In this document: one piece after another, positions 1 to 9,614 of the stretch | How the letters are laid out: the number at the start of each line of letters is the position of its first letter | Position numbering within the stretch: position 1 is the stretch's first letter | From: Luxibacter massiliensis | Lineage (GTDB): Bacteria > Bacillota > Clostridia > Lachnospirales > Lachnospiraceae | Assembly (NCBI RefSeq): GCF_900604355.1 | Contig: NZ_UWOE01000001.1 | Span: forward strand, 2,108,001-2,172,000 | Length of the DNA stretch: 64,000 nt | Reading direction: 5' to 3' | The notes under the pieces: generated by a model | What the model saw: the letters and a program-made list of their open reading frames with translations, nothing else | Told to the model about the DNA's origin: nothing | Databases searched by the model: none | Program-made: the position numbers and the translations under genes

Positions 1-149
1 TTTTTACAGGCTGCTTTTTTATAGCCAATCTTTCCACAGTTTCCTTTTTTATCCCGATATATGGCATATGCCGGCGCCTTAGCCAAGTTAAAATCAGTAT
101 ACTCCTTTTCCTGCCGGTGTCAATACAGAGGATATGTATTTCCCGCAAC

Positions 150-260
150 ATAATTACATATATTTGCACGGATTTTTTATATACATCCAGCGCTTTCCTG
201 TCTATAATAAAAAGTAACATGAAATTCAGAAATCAAACAGAAGGAAAGTGAGGAATTTCT
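150..260 (+). promoter_or_regulatory. galK upstream region, putative promoter
   Basis: A TATAAT hexamer lies at 203-208, 52 bases before galK. No good -35 hexamer sits 16-18 bases upstream of it, which would fit an activator-dependent promoter, but this is inference. A GAAGGAAAGTGAGG ribosome binding site precedes the ATG at 261. Positions 1-149 show no gene I can support. Confidence 0.35.
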
Positions 261-1427
261 ATGAGAAAAAAACTGACGGCAAAATTTAAAGAGCTCTTTG
301 GGAGCGCTGAAGGTACCAAACTTTATTTTTCCCCCGGGCGTGTCAATTTAATTGGCGAGCACACCGACTATAACGGCGGCCATGTATTCCCCTGCGCCCT
401 AACCCTGGGCACCTACGCCCTGGCACGGAAAAGGGAGGATCGCCTTATGCACTTTTATTCCATGAATCTTGACAATTTCGGCATTGTGGAGGCGTCAGTT
501 GATGACCTTGCCAACAAGGCAGAATATGGGTGGGCCAATTATCCCCTGGGCATTGTCTGGGCCTTCGCCCAGAGAGGCATCCGCTTAAAGTCTGGATTTG
601 ATATGGTCATATGGGGCAATATCCCCAATGGTTCCGGCCTCTCCTCCTCTGCTTCCCTGGAAGTCCTCACAGGCCTGATTTTGACCGATCTTTTTGGCAT
701 TGACACACTCTCCATGACTGACTTAGCCTTAATCGGGCAATACTCAGAAAATCATTTTAATGGCTGCAACTGCGGTATCATGGATCAGTTTACAGTAGCC
801 ATGGGAAAGAAGGGCCACGCCATCTTCCTTGACACTTCAAACTTAAGTTTCCAGTATGCCCCAGTGGAGCTTGAAGATGCTAAAATTATTATCACAAACA
901 GCAAAGTGAAACACAGCCTGGTAGATTCCAAATACAATGAACGCCGCCAGGAATGTGCAGACGCCCTGGCGGCCCTCCAGGAAGAATTAGATATCCACTC
1001 TCTGGGTGACTTAGATATGGATATTTTTAATAAATTTAAAGAAGCCATACATGACCCTGTACAGGTACAAAGGGCCAGACATGCTGTCTCTGAAAACCAG
1101 CGTACAATTGAAGCCGTCCGGGCATTGAAGGATGGAGATATAAGCAGCTTCGGCAAATTAATGAACCAGTCTCATATCTCACTGCGGGATGACTATGAAG
1201 TCTCCTGCCCCGAGGTAGATACTCTGGTAGAACTGGCCTGGGCCATTCCCGGCGTTATCGGTTCCAGAATTACGGGCGGCGGATTTGGAGGATGTTCAGT
1301 GAGCATCGTGAAGAATGACGCTATAGATACATTCATTGACACAGTGGGCAAAGCCTACAAAGAAAAGGTAGGCCATGAAGCTGATTTCTATACAGTAGAG
1401 ATCGGGGACGGGGCGCATAAACTCTAA
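261..1427 (+). CDS. galK: galactokinase
   Basis: Phosphorylates alpha-D-galactose to galactose 1-phosphate with ATP, the first committed step of the Leloir pathway in the cytosol. The 388-residue length is normal. Seen in the protein: the galactokinase signature around residues 26-40 (GRVNLIGEHTDYNGG), the GHMP-kinase ATP loop near 122-132 (PNGSGLSSSAS) and the C-terminal GHMP motif GGGFGGC near 340. It is the first gene of galK-galE-galT, with galE starting 29 bases after its stop. The start has a purine-rich ribosome binding site 9-14 bases upstream. Confidence 0.97.
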   Translation: MRKKLTAKFKELFGSAEGTKLYFSPGRVNLIGEHTDYNGGHVFPCALTLGTYALARKREDRLMHFYSMNLDNFGIVEASVDDLANKAEYGWANYPLGIVWAFAQRGIRLKSGFDMVIWGNIPNGSGLSSSASLEVLTGLILTDLFGIDTLSMTDLALIGQYSENHFNGCNCGIMDQFTVAMGKKGHAIFLDTSNLSFQYAPVELEDAKIIITNSKVKHSLVDSKYNERRQECADALAALQEELDIHSLGDLDMDIFNKFKEAIHDPVQVQRARHAVSENQRTIEAVRALKDGDISSFGKLMNQSHISLRDDYEVSCPEVDTLVELAWAIPGVIGSRITGGGFGGCSVSIVKNDAIDTFIDTVGKAYKEKVGHEADFYTVEIGDGAHKL

Positions 1428-1456
1428 TAACCAGTATTCAGAAAGGCGGTAGCAAC

Positions 1457-2455
1457 ATGTCTGTATTAGTATTAGGAGGAGCCGGGTACATCGGCTCACA
1501 CACAGTTTACGAACTGATTGACAAGGGAGAAGATGTGGCCATAGTGGATAATCTGGAAACAGGCCATATTGAAGCAGTCCATCCAAAGGCACGATTTTAT
1601 CAGGGGGATATCAGGGACCGTGCTTTTGTAGACTCTGTTTTTGAGAAGGAGCCTGTTGACGCAGTCATCCATTTTGCAGCAAACTCCCTGGTAGGCGAGA
1701 GTATGTCCAACCCTCTGAAATATTACGACAATAATGTCTGCGGAACCAAAGTGCTTCTGGAATCCATGATTGCCCATGATGTCAAAAAAATTGTCTTTTC
1801 CTCCACCGCCGCCACCTACGGTGAACCGGAGAATATCCCTATACTGGAGCAGGACAGAACCTGCCCCACCAATACATATGGGGAGACGAAGCTGGCCATG
1901 GAGAAAATGATGAAATGGACAGATATGGCCCACGGGTTAAAATATGTGGCCCTGCGCTATTTCAATGCCTGCGGGGCACACGAAAGGGGCTGCATCGGCG
2001 AGGCACACAGTCCAGAGACCCACCTCATCCCACTGATCCTGCAGGTTCCTCTGGGGCAGAGAGAATACATCAGCATATTTGGTGATGATTATGATACTAA
2101 AGACGGCACCTGTATCCGTGACTACATCCACGTGACAGACCTTGCGCAGGCCCACATTCTGGCAGTGGACTATCTTATGAAGGGCGGGCAGAGCAATACC
2201 TTTAATCTGGGGAACGGCGTAGGTTTTACTGTGCGGGAAGTCATTGAGGCTGCCCAGGAAGCGACTGGTCTTGCTATTGCCGCAAAGACAGCGCAAAGGA
2301 GGGCCGGCGACCCGGCAAGGCTGATTGCATCCAGTGATAAGGCAAGATCTGTCCTTGGATGGAACCCCCAGCACGCAGACTTAAAGGAGATTATTTCCTC
2401 TGCATGGAAATGGCACAGTGGGCACCCCCATGGTTTTGAGTCACAGGAGGTGTAG
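1457..2455 (+). CDS. galE: UDP-glucose 4-epimerase
   Basis: Interconverts UDP-galactose and UDP-glucose with tightly bound NAD, regenerating the UDP-sugar used by GalT. It is an extended short-chain dehydrogenase: Rossmann motif GGAGYIGSH at residues 7-15, catalytic Ser/Thr in SSTAATYG near 115-122, and the YxxxK pair at Tyr141 and Lys145 (YGETK). The 332 residues are normal for GalE. It is the middle gene of the gal operon, and its stop lies two bases before the galT start, so the two are probably translationally coupled. Confidence 0.97.
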   Translation: MSVLVLGGAGYIGSHTVYELIDKGEDVAIVDNLETGHIEAVHPKARFYQGDIRDRAFVDSVFEKEPVDAVIHFAANSLVGESMSNPLKYYDNNVCGTKVLLESMIAHDVKKIVFSSTAATYGEPENIPILEQDRTCPTNTYGETKLAMEKMMKWTDMAHGLKYVALRYFNACGAHERGCIGEAHSPETHLIPLILQVPLGQREYISIFGDDYDTKDGTCIRDYIHVTDLAQAHILAVDYLMKGGQSNTFNLGNGVGFTVREVIEAAQEATGLAIAAKTAQRRAGDPARLIASSDKARSVLGWNPQHADLKEIISSAWKWHSGHPHGFESQEV

Positions 2456-2457
2456 AT

Positions 2458-3948
2458 ATGTTTTATGAAGCAGTTAAAAAGCTTGTGCAGTATGGTATTT
2501 CCACTGGACTCACACCGGAATGCGAAAGGATTTATACGACCAACCTCCTGCTGGAGCTTTTTGGTGAACATGAGTATGAAGATACAGACTGCGACATGTC
2601 CTGTATAAAGCTGGAAGATATTTTGAAAGAACTTCTTGACGAGGCATGCAGGCGGGGAATGATTGAGGATCATATTACAGACAGAGATTTATTTGATACA
2701 AAGCTGATGAACTGCCTGCTGCCCCGCCCTGCACAGGTACAGCACACCTTCTGGGGCCTGTATGAGCATTCACCAAAAGCTGCCACAGACTATTATTATA
2801 CATTCAGCCAGGACAGCGACTATATCCGCAGATACCGGGTAAGAAAGGATATACAGTGGACTGTAGAGACCATCTATGGGACATTGGATATTACCATCAA
2901 CCTATCCAAGCCGGAAAAGGATCCCAAGGCCATCGCCGCGGCCAGGAATGCTAAAGCATCTTCCTACCCCAAATGCCTGCTTTGTATGGAAAATGAAGGT
3001 TATGCAGGCCACATGAACCATCCGGCCAGGGAGAACCACCGGATTATCCCCGTCACCATCAACCAAAGCCGCTGGGGGTTCCAGTACTCCCCCTATGTAT
3101 ACTATAACGAGCACTGTATTGTTTTTAACGGTGAGCATATCCCCATGAAGATAGATAAGGCCACATTTTGCAAGCTGTTTGACTTCGTCAAACTATTTCC
3201 TCATTATTTTCTTGGTTCCAATGCAGATCTGCCTATTGTGGGGGGATCCATTTTAAGCCATGACCATTTCCAGGGAGGAAATTATACCTTTGCCATGGCC
3301 AGGGCGCCCATTGTTGAGCGCTTTACTGTGCCTGGCTTTGAAGATGTCACTGCTGGGATTGTAAAGTGGCCCCTCTCTGTCATCCGCTTACAGGGTGAAG
3401 ATGAAAGCCGGCTGATCGGCCTTGCCGACCATATCTTGAAAAAATGGAGGGGGTATACGGATAAGTCTGCCTTTATATTTGCCGAGACAGAAGGCCAGCC
3501 CCACAATACCATCACCCCTATCGCCCGGATGCGTGACGGCCTGTATGAGCTGGATCTGACCCTGCGCAACAATATCACCACCGATGAGCATCCCCTGGGA
3601 GTATACCATCCCCACGCCGGACTGCACCATATCAAAAAAGAAAATATTGGACTGATCGAAGTCATGGGACTGGCAGTCCTCCCCTCACGCCTGAAGGGAG
3701 AAATGGAGCTGTTGGAAGAATATATACTGGAAGGCAAAGACATCCGAAGCAGCAATATCCTCGCCAAACATGCAGACTGGGCGGAGGGGTTCCTCCCCCA
3801 TTACCCAGATATCCATGCCGGAAATATTGGAGATATCCTAAAACAAGAAATAGGCAAGGTATTCTGCCAAGTACTGGAGGACGCCGGCGTCTACAAATAT
3901 ACAAAAGAAGGCAGAGAAGCATTTTTCCGTTTTATATCTGCGCTTTAA
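2458..3948 (+). CDS. galT: galactose-1-phosphate uridylyltransferase, class II
   Basis: Exchanges UMP between UDP-glucose and galactose 1-phosphate to give glucose 1-phosphate and UDP-galactose. At 496 residues it is the long Firmicute class II form rather than the roughly 350-residue E. coli form. A HDHFQGG segment near residue 267 and the HHIKKENIGLIEVMGLAVLP segment near 385 are typical of this class. ACAGGAGGTG lies just before the ATG and overlaps the galE stop. Last gene of the operon, followed by a strong hairpin. Confidence 0.96.
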   Translation: MFYEAVKKLVQYGISTGLTPECERIYTTNLLLELFGEHEYEDTDCDMSCIKLEDILKELLDEACRRGMIEDHITDRDLFDTKLMNCLLPRPAQVQHTFWGLYEHSPKAATDYYYTFSQDSDYIRRYRVRKDIQWTVETIYGTLDITINLSKPEKDPKAIAAARNAKASSYPKCLLCMENEGYAGHMNHPARENHRIIPVTINQSRWGFQYSPYVYYNEHCIVFNGEHIPMKIDKATFCKLFDFVKLFPHYFLGSNADLPIVGGSILSHDHFQGGNYTFAMARAPIVERFTVPGFEDVTAGIVKWPLSVIRLQGEDESRLIGLADHILKKWRGYTDKSAFIFAETEGQPHNTITPIARMRDGLYELDLTLRNNITTDEHPLGVYHPHAGLHHIKKENIGLIEVMGLAVLPSRLKGEMELLEEYILEGKDIRSSNILAKHADWAEGFLPHYPDIHAGNIGDILKQEIGKVFCQVLEDAGVYKYTKEGREAFFRFISAL

Positions 3949-4033
3949 AATTTTACAGGGCAGGACTTGCAGATCTATATTATGTCCCGCCCTGATGCCG
4001 CCGGCCTAAATACTTCCAGGCCAGAATATTTAC

Positions 4034-4067
4034 GGGGCGCCCTCTCTCTTCCCTGAGAGGGCGCCCC
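4034..4067. terminator. hairpin between convergent galT and importer ATPase
   Basis: Perfect 13-bp stem (GGGGCGCCCTCTC paired with its complement) around an 8-base loop, between two convergent operons. There is no long U tract on either side. It is probably a bidirectional terminator or a 3'-end stabiliser. Confidence 0.65.
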
Positions 4068-4098
4068 TATTCTATCCCCAGGCTCAGTTCCCCTGGTT

Positions 4099-5184
4099 TC
4101 ATATTCTTGTCTGCCTGCCTGCATCGAATAAATGGATTCTTTCTCTTCTAAAGGACAGTCCTGCGCTGTCCCCTCTTTTAAGCCGGATGTCCGGAGTTGT
4201 CCTGACCGCCACATCTTTTCCTTCATAATCAAAGTAAAGATATGCCTCTGCCCCCAGCATCTCATATACTTTTATCTCATGCTTTATGCCCCCTTCATTA
4301 AGGAGCATATCTTCAGGCCTTACACCGATTATGACCTCCTCCCCCATATAGCCTTTTCTGCGTACTCTTTCTGCCATAGCTTCCGTGAGGTCCACAGATA
4401 TATCCCCGGTCCGCAGGCGTACCCCATACTCTCCGCCCCGGCAGCATTTTCCTTGAAAGAAGTTCATGGGGGGCGTTCCGATAAAACCAGCTACAAATAC
4501 ATTGGCCGGTTCATTATACAGCTGTTCTGGTGATGCAACTTGCTGGATGACCCCCTCCCTCATGACAACTATTTTTGTTCCCAGGGTCATAGCCTCTGTC
4601 TGGTCATGGGTGACATAGATAAACGTAGAATGCAGGCTGCCATAGAGCTTTAATATTTCTGCTCTCATCTGCGTCCTCAACTTTGCATCTAGATTAGATA
4701 AAGGTTCATCCATCAGGAATATTTTAGGGTTCCTGACAATGGCCCTACCCATTGCAACCCGTTGCTTCTGTCCCCCTGAAAGTTCCCCCGGCTTTCTGTC
4801 CAGCACTTCCTCAAGACCCAGGATTTTGGCAATTTCCTCTGCCTTTTTCCTGCGCTCCTTTTTGGGTACCTTTTTCAGCCTGAGGCTGTAAGACATATTT
4901 TCAAAAACTGACATATGTGGGTAGAGGGCATAATTCTGGAAAACCATGGCTATATCACGGTCCCATGGCTGCACCTGGTTCATGGCCTTGCCGTCAATAA
5001 TCAACTGCCCGTCCGAGATCTCCTCTAACCCCGCAATCATCCGAAGTGTCGTGGACTTGCCGCAGCCGGAGGGCCCTACAAAGATGACAAACTCCTGGTC
5101 CTTAATATCCAGATTAAAATCTTCCACTGCAGTGACACCCCCGTCAAATCTCTTATATACATGTTTTAACTGAATATCAGCCAC
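4099..5184 (-). CDS. UgpC/MalK-type ABC importer ATPase
   Basis: Cytosolic ATPase that would power the permease pair encoded upstream in the same operon. Seen: Walker A GPSGCGKST near residues 38-46, Q-loop at MVFQNYALYPH, signature LSGGQKQR, Walker B IFLMDEPLSNLD, then a C-terminal regulatory OB-like domain typical of the MalK/UgpC/MsmK group. The 361-residue length is normal. It is the last gene of the operon and starts 2 bases after the HAD gene stop. Sequence alone does not tell UgpC from MalK; the PHP and HAD partners favour a phosphate-ester substrate. Confidence 0.93.
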   Translation of the reverse strand: MADIQLKHVYKRFDGGVTAVEDFNLDIKDQEFVIFVGPSGCGKSTTLRMIAGLEEISDGQLIIDGKAMNQVQPWDRDIAMVFQNYALYPHMSVFENMSYSLRLKKVPKKERRKKAEEIAKILGLEEVLDRKPGELSGGQKQRVAMGRAIVRNPKIFLMDEPLSNLDAKLRTQMRAEILKLYGSLHSTFIYVTHDQTEAMTLGTKIVVMREGVIQQVASPEQLYNEPANVFVAGFIGTPPMNFFQGKCCRGGEYGVRLRTGDISVDLTEAMAERVRRKGYMGEEVIIGVRPEDMLLNEGGIKHEIKVYEMLGAEAYLYFDYEGKDVAVRTTPDIRLKRGDSAGLSFRRERIHLFDAGRQTRI

Positions 5185-5186
5185 AT

Positions 5187-5933
5187 TTATTCCTCCTGTC
5201 TGTTTTGAAGCTCTTTGAGAAAAGCAGGCAGCCCTTCCACGGACGCAAGTATATAGTCCGCCTCTTTTCCAAAATCTTCCCTTTTACTTACGCCACTGAG
5301 GACGCCAATCCCTATCCCGCCGTTTTGTCTGGCAAACACCATATCATTACAGGTATCTCCCACCACCGCAATTTCCTCAGGTTTTAAAGAAAACTTTTCC
5401 TGGAATTCCTGAAACATATCAGAATAGGGTTTTGGACGCTTTACGCCATCGTCCGCCCCAATATAGTCAAATTCCGCCAATATGTTAAGTGACTCAAGAC
5501 ATTTCAGGGCGCTGTAAAGGGTGTCCGCCGTGGCCAGTCCTATGTAAATCTCCATCCTCTTTAACTTCTCCAGAAGCACTTTAAGATCTGCTGTTTCTAT
5601 GTAACATACGTCATCACCTGATATGTATTGGGTAAACATGCCCTCAAGCTGGGCGCCTATTTCCCGCACGCTTATGGAGATATTCTTTTTACTCAGGGCC
5701 TTCTCCAGATCTTTTGCAATTTCTGCATAGGATTTGTATGCCAGTCCACCTTTGGGATCTGCCTTATTATTTTTAATCCCCATGGCCTCCATAATATATT
5801 CCCTCATTTCTCTGTCTTCCGGCATACTGTTCTTCCTCAGAAATTTTCCTGTGACTTCTTCTGCCGCCCCCAGCCACAATGAAAAAAAGTCCACAAGCGT
5901 CCCATCTTTATCAAATAAAATTCCTTTAATCAT
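5187..5933 (-). CDS. HAD-family phosphatase (phosphoglycolate phosphatase-like)
   Basis: Likely a cytosolic phosphomonoesterase. Motif I is DKDGTLVD at residues 8-15 with the nucleophile and acid/base aspartates, a helical cap follows, and later come KRPKP (motif III lysine region) and GDTCNDM (motif IV). 248 residues is usual for subfamily I HAD enzymes. It overlaps the upstream PHP gene by 8 bases and precedes the importer ATPase by 2 bases, so it probably dephosphorylates an imported or released phosphate ester. The substrate cannot be read from the sequence. Confidence 0.85.
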   Translation of the reverse strand: MIKGILFDKDGTLVDFFSLWLGAAEEVTGKFLRKNSMPEDREMREYIMEAMGIKNNKADPKGGLAYKSYAEIAKDLEKALSKKNISISVREIGAQLEGMFTQYISGDDVCYIETADLKVLLEKLKRMEIYIGLATADTLYSALKCLESLNILAEFDYIGADDGVKRPKPYSDMFQEFQEKFSLKPEEIAVVGDTCNDMVFARQNGGIGIGVLSGVSKREDFGKEADYILASVEGLPAFLKELQNRQEE

Positions 5934-7425
5934 TTTCTGATCCTTCTGCTTTTTTTAGTATTTCCCCAAAGGTTTTAAGCTTTGGCACTTTATTCCCCCT
6001 CCAGACTGGGTTTACATACCCTAAAAAATCCCCGCCGCTGCTTCTGGCCTCTAATCTGAACCACTGCCAAAGAGTTTCCGCAAGATCCAGCTCCGCCCGT
6101 ATACTGTATATGCCGGGTGATGGGTTTGCCACAGGCAGCTTTTTATATTCTCCGTCCAGTACAAGAAAAATATCCGGTTCCTGATCCAGTCCTGTCACTT
6201 CTGCTTTATATATAACTGTACAAGCACGGTCTGTGATCCTGCTGCCGGGCAGATATTTCTCCCTGCCCACATATATTTCTGGCTCTATCCGGCAAAACCT
6301 GGTGACGCATATGTGTCCCTCCTTCACGGATTCCATTAGGTTTCTGGGGGTAAGGGAAGGGCAAAATACCCATGTCCCCGGATCCCCTGCCGCAGAGGGC
6401 AGAACAGCCCCCTCATACAGTTCATTTTCCAGATTATGTGAATCGCTCCCCCCGATTCCCCATATACGGTGCCCCTCCTTCCAGACTGTATCCAGAAATC
6501 GAATCGCCATGTCATTGGAGGGCGGCCCGTCGGGATAGGTAGGGTCATTTATGATCTCAATGCAGTCAATATCCTGCATTTTTGTCTGGGAGTACCGCCA
6601 CCTCCATATTGTCAGGAATGGATGGTTTATACTTAAGATCCATCCCTCCTGCTTTGCCTGGAAAATCACATCTTCTACATAAGAATCTACAATTGCCTCA
6701 CCATTGTGCGCCACAATATCAAAAATTCTTTCCGGCATTTTCTGGATGCCAAATACATTCATATGCCCTTTGTCTGTTGTGACTTCAATGCCCGGAAGGA
6801 TGCAAAGGCTGGTCTTACACCACCCCGTGTGCATCAGATTATGTTCCGTAGGGACATAAAAATCCATTTCTACCTGCTCTGCCCTATGCACTGCACTGGC
6901 AATGCTTTCCTTCCCATCAGAAAGTCTTGTATGTGTATGGAAATCTCCTTTATACCACCTTTTCTCTTCGCCATACACCTTATCCCACATGTACTTCTCT
7001 TCAGATATACAGAGTCCCTTTGCTACCCAGCATTCACCATCTATGGGGTCAGATATCTTCTCCTTTTTATCTGAGACTATGACTGTAATTTCTTCTGTCC
7101 GCTCCCCCAATGTATGCTCCACATATTCTGTAAAAATACCCAACCCAATTCTCCAGCTTCCTGCCTGTATCCTGCCTGGCACACCTCCGATTGTCGTATC
7201 CTGTACACTTTCCCCGATTCCCAGTCTTTGCTCCCCATACCCTAAAAGCTTCTGAAGCCGGATATTTATGTCTGGATCTTCTGCCAGGATAAAACCCATG
7301 TATCTGAGTTCTCCGGGTAATACCACATCTATATGTAACTGAGTTGCTGCACATGGAATGTCTAAAGATTCCATGTGCAGCTTATGACTAGCTTTCCCGA
7401 TTTTAAATATAATACGCTCTTCCAT
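5926..7425 (-). CDS. PHP-domain metallohydrolase (CehA/McbA-like)
   Basis: Predicted metal-dependent phosphoesterase. After a beta-rich N-terminal part of about 160 residues comes a PHP signature, GDFHTHTRLSDGK, followed by VPTEHN and, later, GGSDSHN, which carry the usual metal-binding His and Asp residues. I place the start at the ATG at 7425, two bases from the lipoprotein stop, giving 499 residues; an in-frame ATG at 7437 is possible. No signal peptide is seen, so it should be cytosolic. Its place between the binding protein and a HAD phosphatase suggests it cleaves an imported phosphodiester, taking the place of UgpQ. That role is inference. Confidence 0.8.
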   Translation of the reverse strand: MEERIIFKIGKASHKLHMESLDIPCAATQLHIDVVLPGELRYMGFILAEDPDINIRLQKLLGYGEQRLGIGESVQDTTIGGVPGRIQAGSWRIGLGIFTEYVEHTLGERTEEITVIVSDKKEKISDPIDGECWVAKGLCISEEKYMWDKVYGEEKRWYKGDFHTHTRLSDGKESIASAVHRAEQVEMDFYVPTEHNLMHTGWCKTSLCILPGIEVTTDKGHMNVFGIQKMPERIFDIVAHNGEAIVDSYVEDVIFQAKQEGWILSINHPFLTIWRWRYSQTKMQDIDCIEIINDPTYPDGPPSNDMAIRFLDTVWKEGHRIWGIGGSDSHNLENELYEGAVLPSAAGDPGTWVFCPSLTPRNLMESVKEGHICVTRFCRIEPEIYVGREKYLPGSRITDRACTVIYKAEVTGLDQEPDIFLVLDGEYKKLPVANPSPGIYSIRAELDLAETLWQWFRLEARSSGGDFLGYVNPVWRGNKVPKLKTFGEILKKAEGSEND

Positions 7426-7426
7426 C

Positions 7427-8725
7427 TTACAATGCATCCAATGCTTCCTGAGCCGTTTTACATGCCTCGTCAAGGGCCTCCTGTGCGGGCGTATTCTCCA
7501 GTTCTACCTGATCCGCTGCAATAGAAAGTGCGTCCAGGATTTTACCTCCTGTAGGATCCTCCAAAGCCGGCGTCCCGTGGGCAGCCTGGCTAAGAGGCAC
7601 GAGGGCCTGTGGGTTTTTCTCCGTATAAGCCTTAAATTCATCTACTTCCTGCGTTGACTCCCTCACTGCCACATACCCTGTTGCCATAGACCATTTCGCC
7701 TGATTTTCTGGCGTTGTAAAATATTTCATAAATTCATATACACCCTGTTTTTCTTCCTCTGAAGAATTTTCCAGCATTACAAGCTGAAGGGCGTCTGCCG
7801 TAGGTGCCGAGGGACTGTTATTGAATCCTGGCTGCTCCATTGCCCCGACAATACTAAAATCCAGGTCTGCCTGGTCTCCTGATGAGCCTGTATAACCCCC
7901 TGCTTTATTCTGGAGGACATCATCAATGGTTGTATACCAATATTCCCAACCCTGTCCGCCGGAATTTACCTTCATAATCTTGTCATCATGGATCCATGTG
8001 CGGAAGCTCTCCCATACCTGCACCCACTCTTGCGAATTAATCAGCGCAGTTTTCCCATCATCGCTGACTAAGGCGGCTCCGTTGCTCAATGCTGCATCTA
8101 TCAGGTTTGCAGAACCCCACATGGGTTCCCATCCTATGAAGGAGCCGTCTTGGGCAGTCATTTTTTCTGCCGCCCCTGCCAAGTCCTGCCATGTCTCAAT
8201 AGACGCCGGGTCAATGCCTGCCTTTTCAAATGCGGCCTTGTTATAATAAAGAACCTGGGTTGTGCCATATGCAGGCAGCGCAAATAGCTTTCCCTCTTTA
8301 TCCAGTCCCTGCTCATAAAAGACTGACAGATAATCCTCCTCCGGAAATTCACTGTCTGCTTCAATAAATGGGTTTATGTCTGCTACCAGGTTTTTAGATG
8401 ACAGGTTTCTTGATTTATCCGTATCCAGCAGGGCCATATCCGGCGCCTTCTTCCCTGCAATGCCTGCCTGCAGCTTCTCATATGTCTCAGTGTAATCCGC
8501 CTGGGTGGTTGTATGTACTTCATACTCCTCCTGTGATTCATTGAAAGCATCTACAATTTCCTGAAAAACATTGACTGCTGTCTTCCCCCCTGAATACCAC
8601 AAATCCAATTGTATCTTTCCATCTTCTGTCCTCGCTGTCTCTGCCTTGGCGGTGTCCGCGCAGCCTGTCGCCGCAGACATTCCAAGTGCACATACTAATA
8701 ATGCTGCTATTACTCTTTTTCTCAT
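7427..8725 (-). CDS. extracellular solute-binding lipoprotein (UgpB-like)
   Basis: Captures the substrate for the importer. The start at 8725 is set by AAGGAG six to eight bases upstream and by the signal peptide MRKRVIAALLVCALG...ATGC, whose Cys is the lipobox residue for lipid anchoring; the open frame upstream of it has no support. The mature part (LDLWYSGGKTAVNVFQEIV, a PDMALLDTD segment, VLYYNK) matches family 1 sugar/glycerol-phosphate binding proteins. The 432 residues are normal. Unusually, the gene follows both permease genes instead of leading the operon. Confidence 0.9.
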   Translation of the reverse strand: MRKRVIAALLVCALGMSAATGCADTAKAETARTEDGKIQLDLWYSGGKTAVNVFQEIVDAFNESQEEYEVHTTTQADYTETYEKLQAGIAGKKAPDMALLDTDKSRNLSSKNLVADINPFIEADSEFPEEDYLSVFYEQGLDKEGKLFALPAYGTTQVLYYNKAAFEKAGIDPASIETWQDLAGAAEKMTAQDGSFIGWEPMWGSANLIDAALSNGAALVSDDGKTALINSQEWVQVWESFRTWIHDDKIMKVNSGGQGWEYWYTTIDDVLQNKAGGYTGSSGDQADLDFSIVGAMEQPGFNNSPSAPTADALQLVMLENSSEEEKQGVYEFMKYFTTPENQAKWSMATGYVAVRESTQEVDEFKAYTEKNPQALVPLSQAAHGTPALEDPTGGKILDALSIAADQVELENTPAQEALDEACKTAQEALDAL

Positions 8726-8763
8726 AATCTTCTCCTTGATTTTTAATTTATATGTAAGAGGGA

Positions 8764-9600
8764 TTATCCCTTCATACCCGTATCTCCGCCGATCCCATTG
8801 ATAAACCATTTCTGGGTGAATGCAAAAAGTATCAGAAGCGGCAGTACAATCAGCGTGCTTCCAGCCATTACAAGGGGCCATTCTGTCCCATAGGCGCCCC
8901 CCTCAATAAAAAATTTCCTAAGTCCCTGCGAGACAAGCATCTTTTCATCTGAATCCGTTATCAGGGAAGGCCACATATAATTGTTATAGCAGGTTATAAA
9001 ATTCATCAGGCCAAAAGTAATAAAGGATGATTTTGTCATGGGGCAGACAACCCTCCACAAGATTTTCCAGTGGTTGGCGCCGTCAATCCTGGCGGCCTCG
9101 ATTAACCCCGCCGGCACCTGCATAAAAGCCTGCCTCAAAAGAAAAATGCCAAAAATACTCACACAGTTTGATAAAATCAGTCCGGTAAAAGTATTTAAAA
9201 GATTTACATTTGCCAGAATAATATAGCTGGGAATATAAGACGCTGCTGTGGGAAGCATATAGGTTCCCATAATTACTGCAAACAGTATCTTCTTCCCCTT
9301 AAAGCGCATAAATACAATGGCATACGCAAGCATTGCCCCTGTCACAATCTGCAGGGCCAGCGTAATAAATGACACATACAGGCTGTTCCCCACATATTTA
9401 AGCAGAGGGGAATTAAAAATAACCTCATAAAAATTCTGCCACTGAAATTCTGCTGGAAAGAACGCACTTACGTCCATAATTTCTGCCTTTGTTTTTAGCG
9501 CGCTTAATACCATCCAGATAAACGGAAATATTGTAAAAATGCTGAAAACCAGCAGAATGACGCCCTTTCCGGCCTTCTCTATCCCTGTTCTTATTCTCAT
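8764..9600 (-). CDS. ABC importer permease (UgpE/MalG type)
   Basis: Inner-membrane permease of the importer, with six predicted membrane segments. The EAA loop that contacts the ATPase is EAARIDGANHWKILWRVV, about 190 residues in. I place the start at the ATG at 9600 (MRIRTGIEKAGKG), which has GAGGGGCGG just upstream; the longer frame to 9630 would overlap the previous gene by 16 bases. The 278-residue length fits the UgpE/MalG group. Confidence 0.92.
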   Translation of the reverse strand: MRIRTGIEKAGKGVILLVFSIFTIFPFIWMVLSALKTKAEIMDVSAFFPAEFQWQNFYEVIFNSPLLKYVGNSLYVSFITLALQIVTGAMLAYAIVFMRFKGKKILFAVIMGTYMLPTAASYIPSYIILANVNLLNTFTGLILSNCVSIFGIFLLRQAFMQVPAGLIEAARIDGANHWKILWRVVCPMTKSSFITFGLMNFITCYNNYMWPSLITDSDEKMLVSQGLRKFFIEGGAYGTEWPLVMAGSTLIVLPLLILFAFTQKWFINGIGGDTGMKG

Positions 9601-9614
9601 ATCCGCCCCTCTTT

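Noticed and set aside
1..110. Minus-strand frame leaving the window (reads LAKAPAYAIYRDKKGNCGK)
   Set aside because: No ATG/GTG start, a stop shortly upstream, and the only TTG lies too far from the AAGGAG; cannot be supported without more sequence.
1496..2374. Minus-strand frames within galE
   Set aside because: Shadows of a gene with all epimerase motifs.
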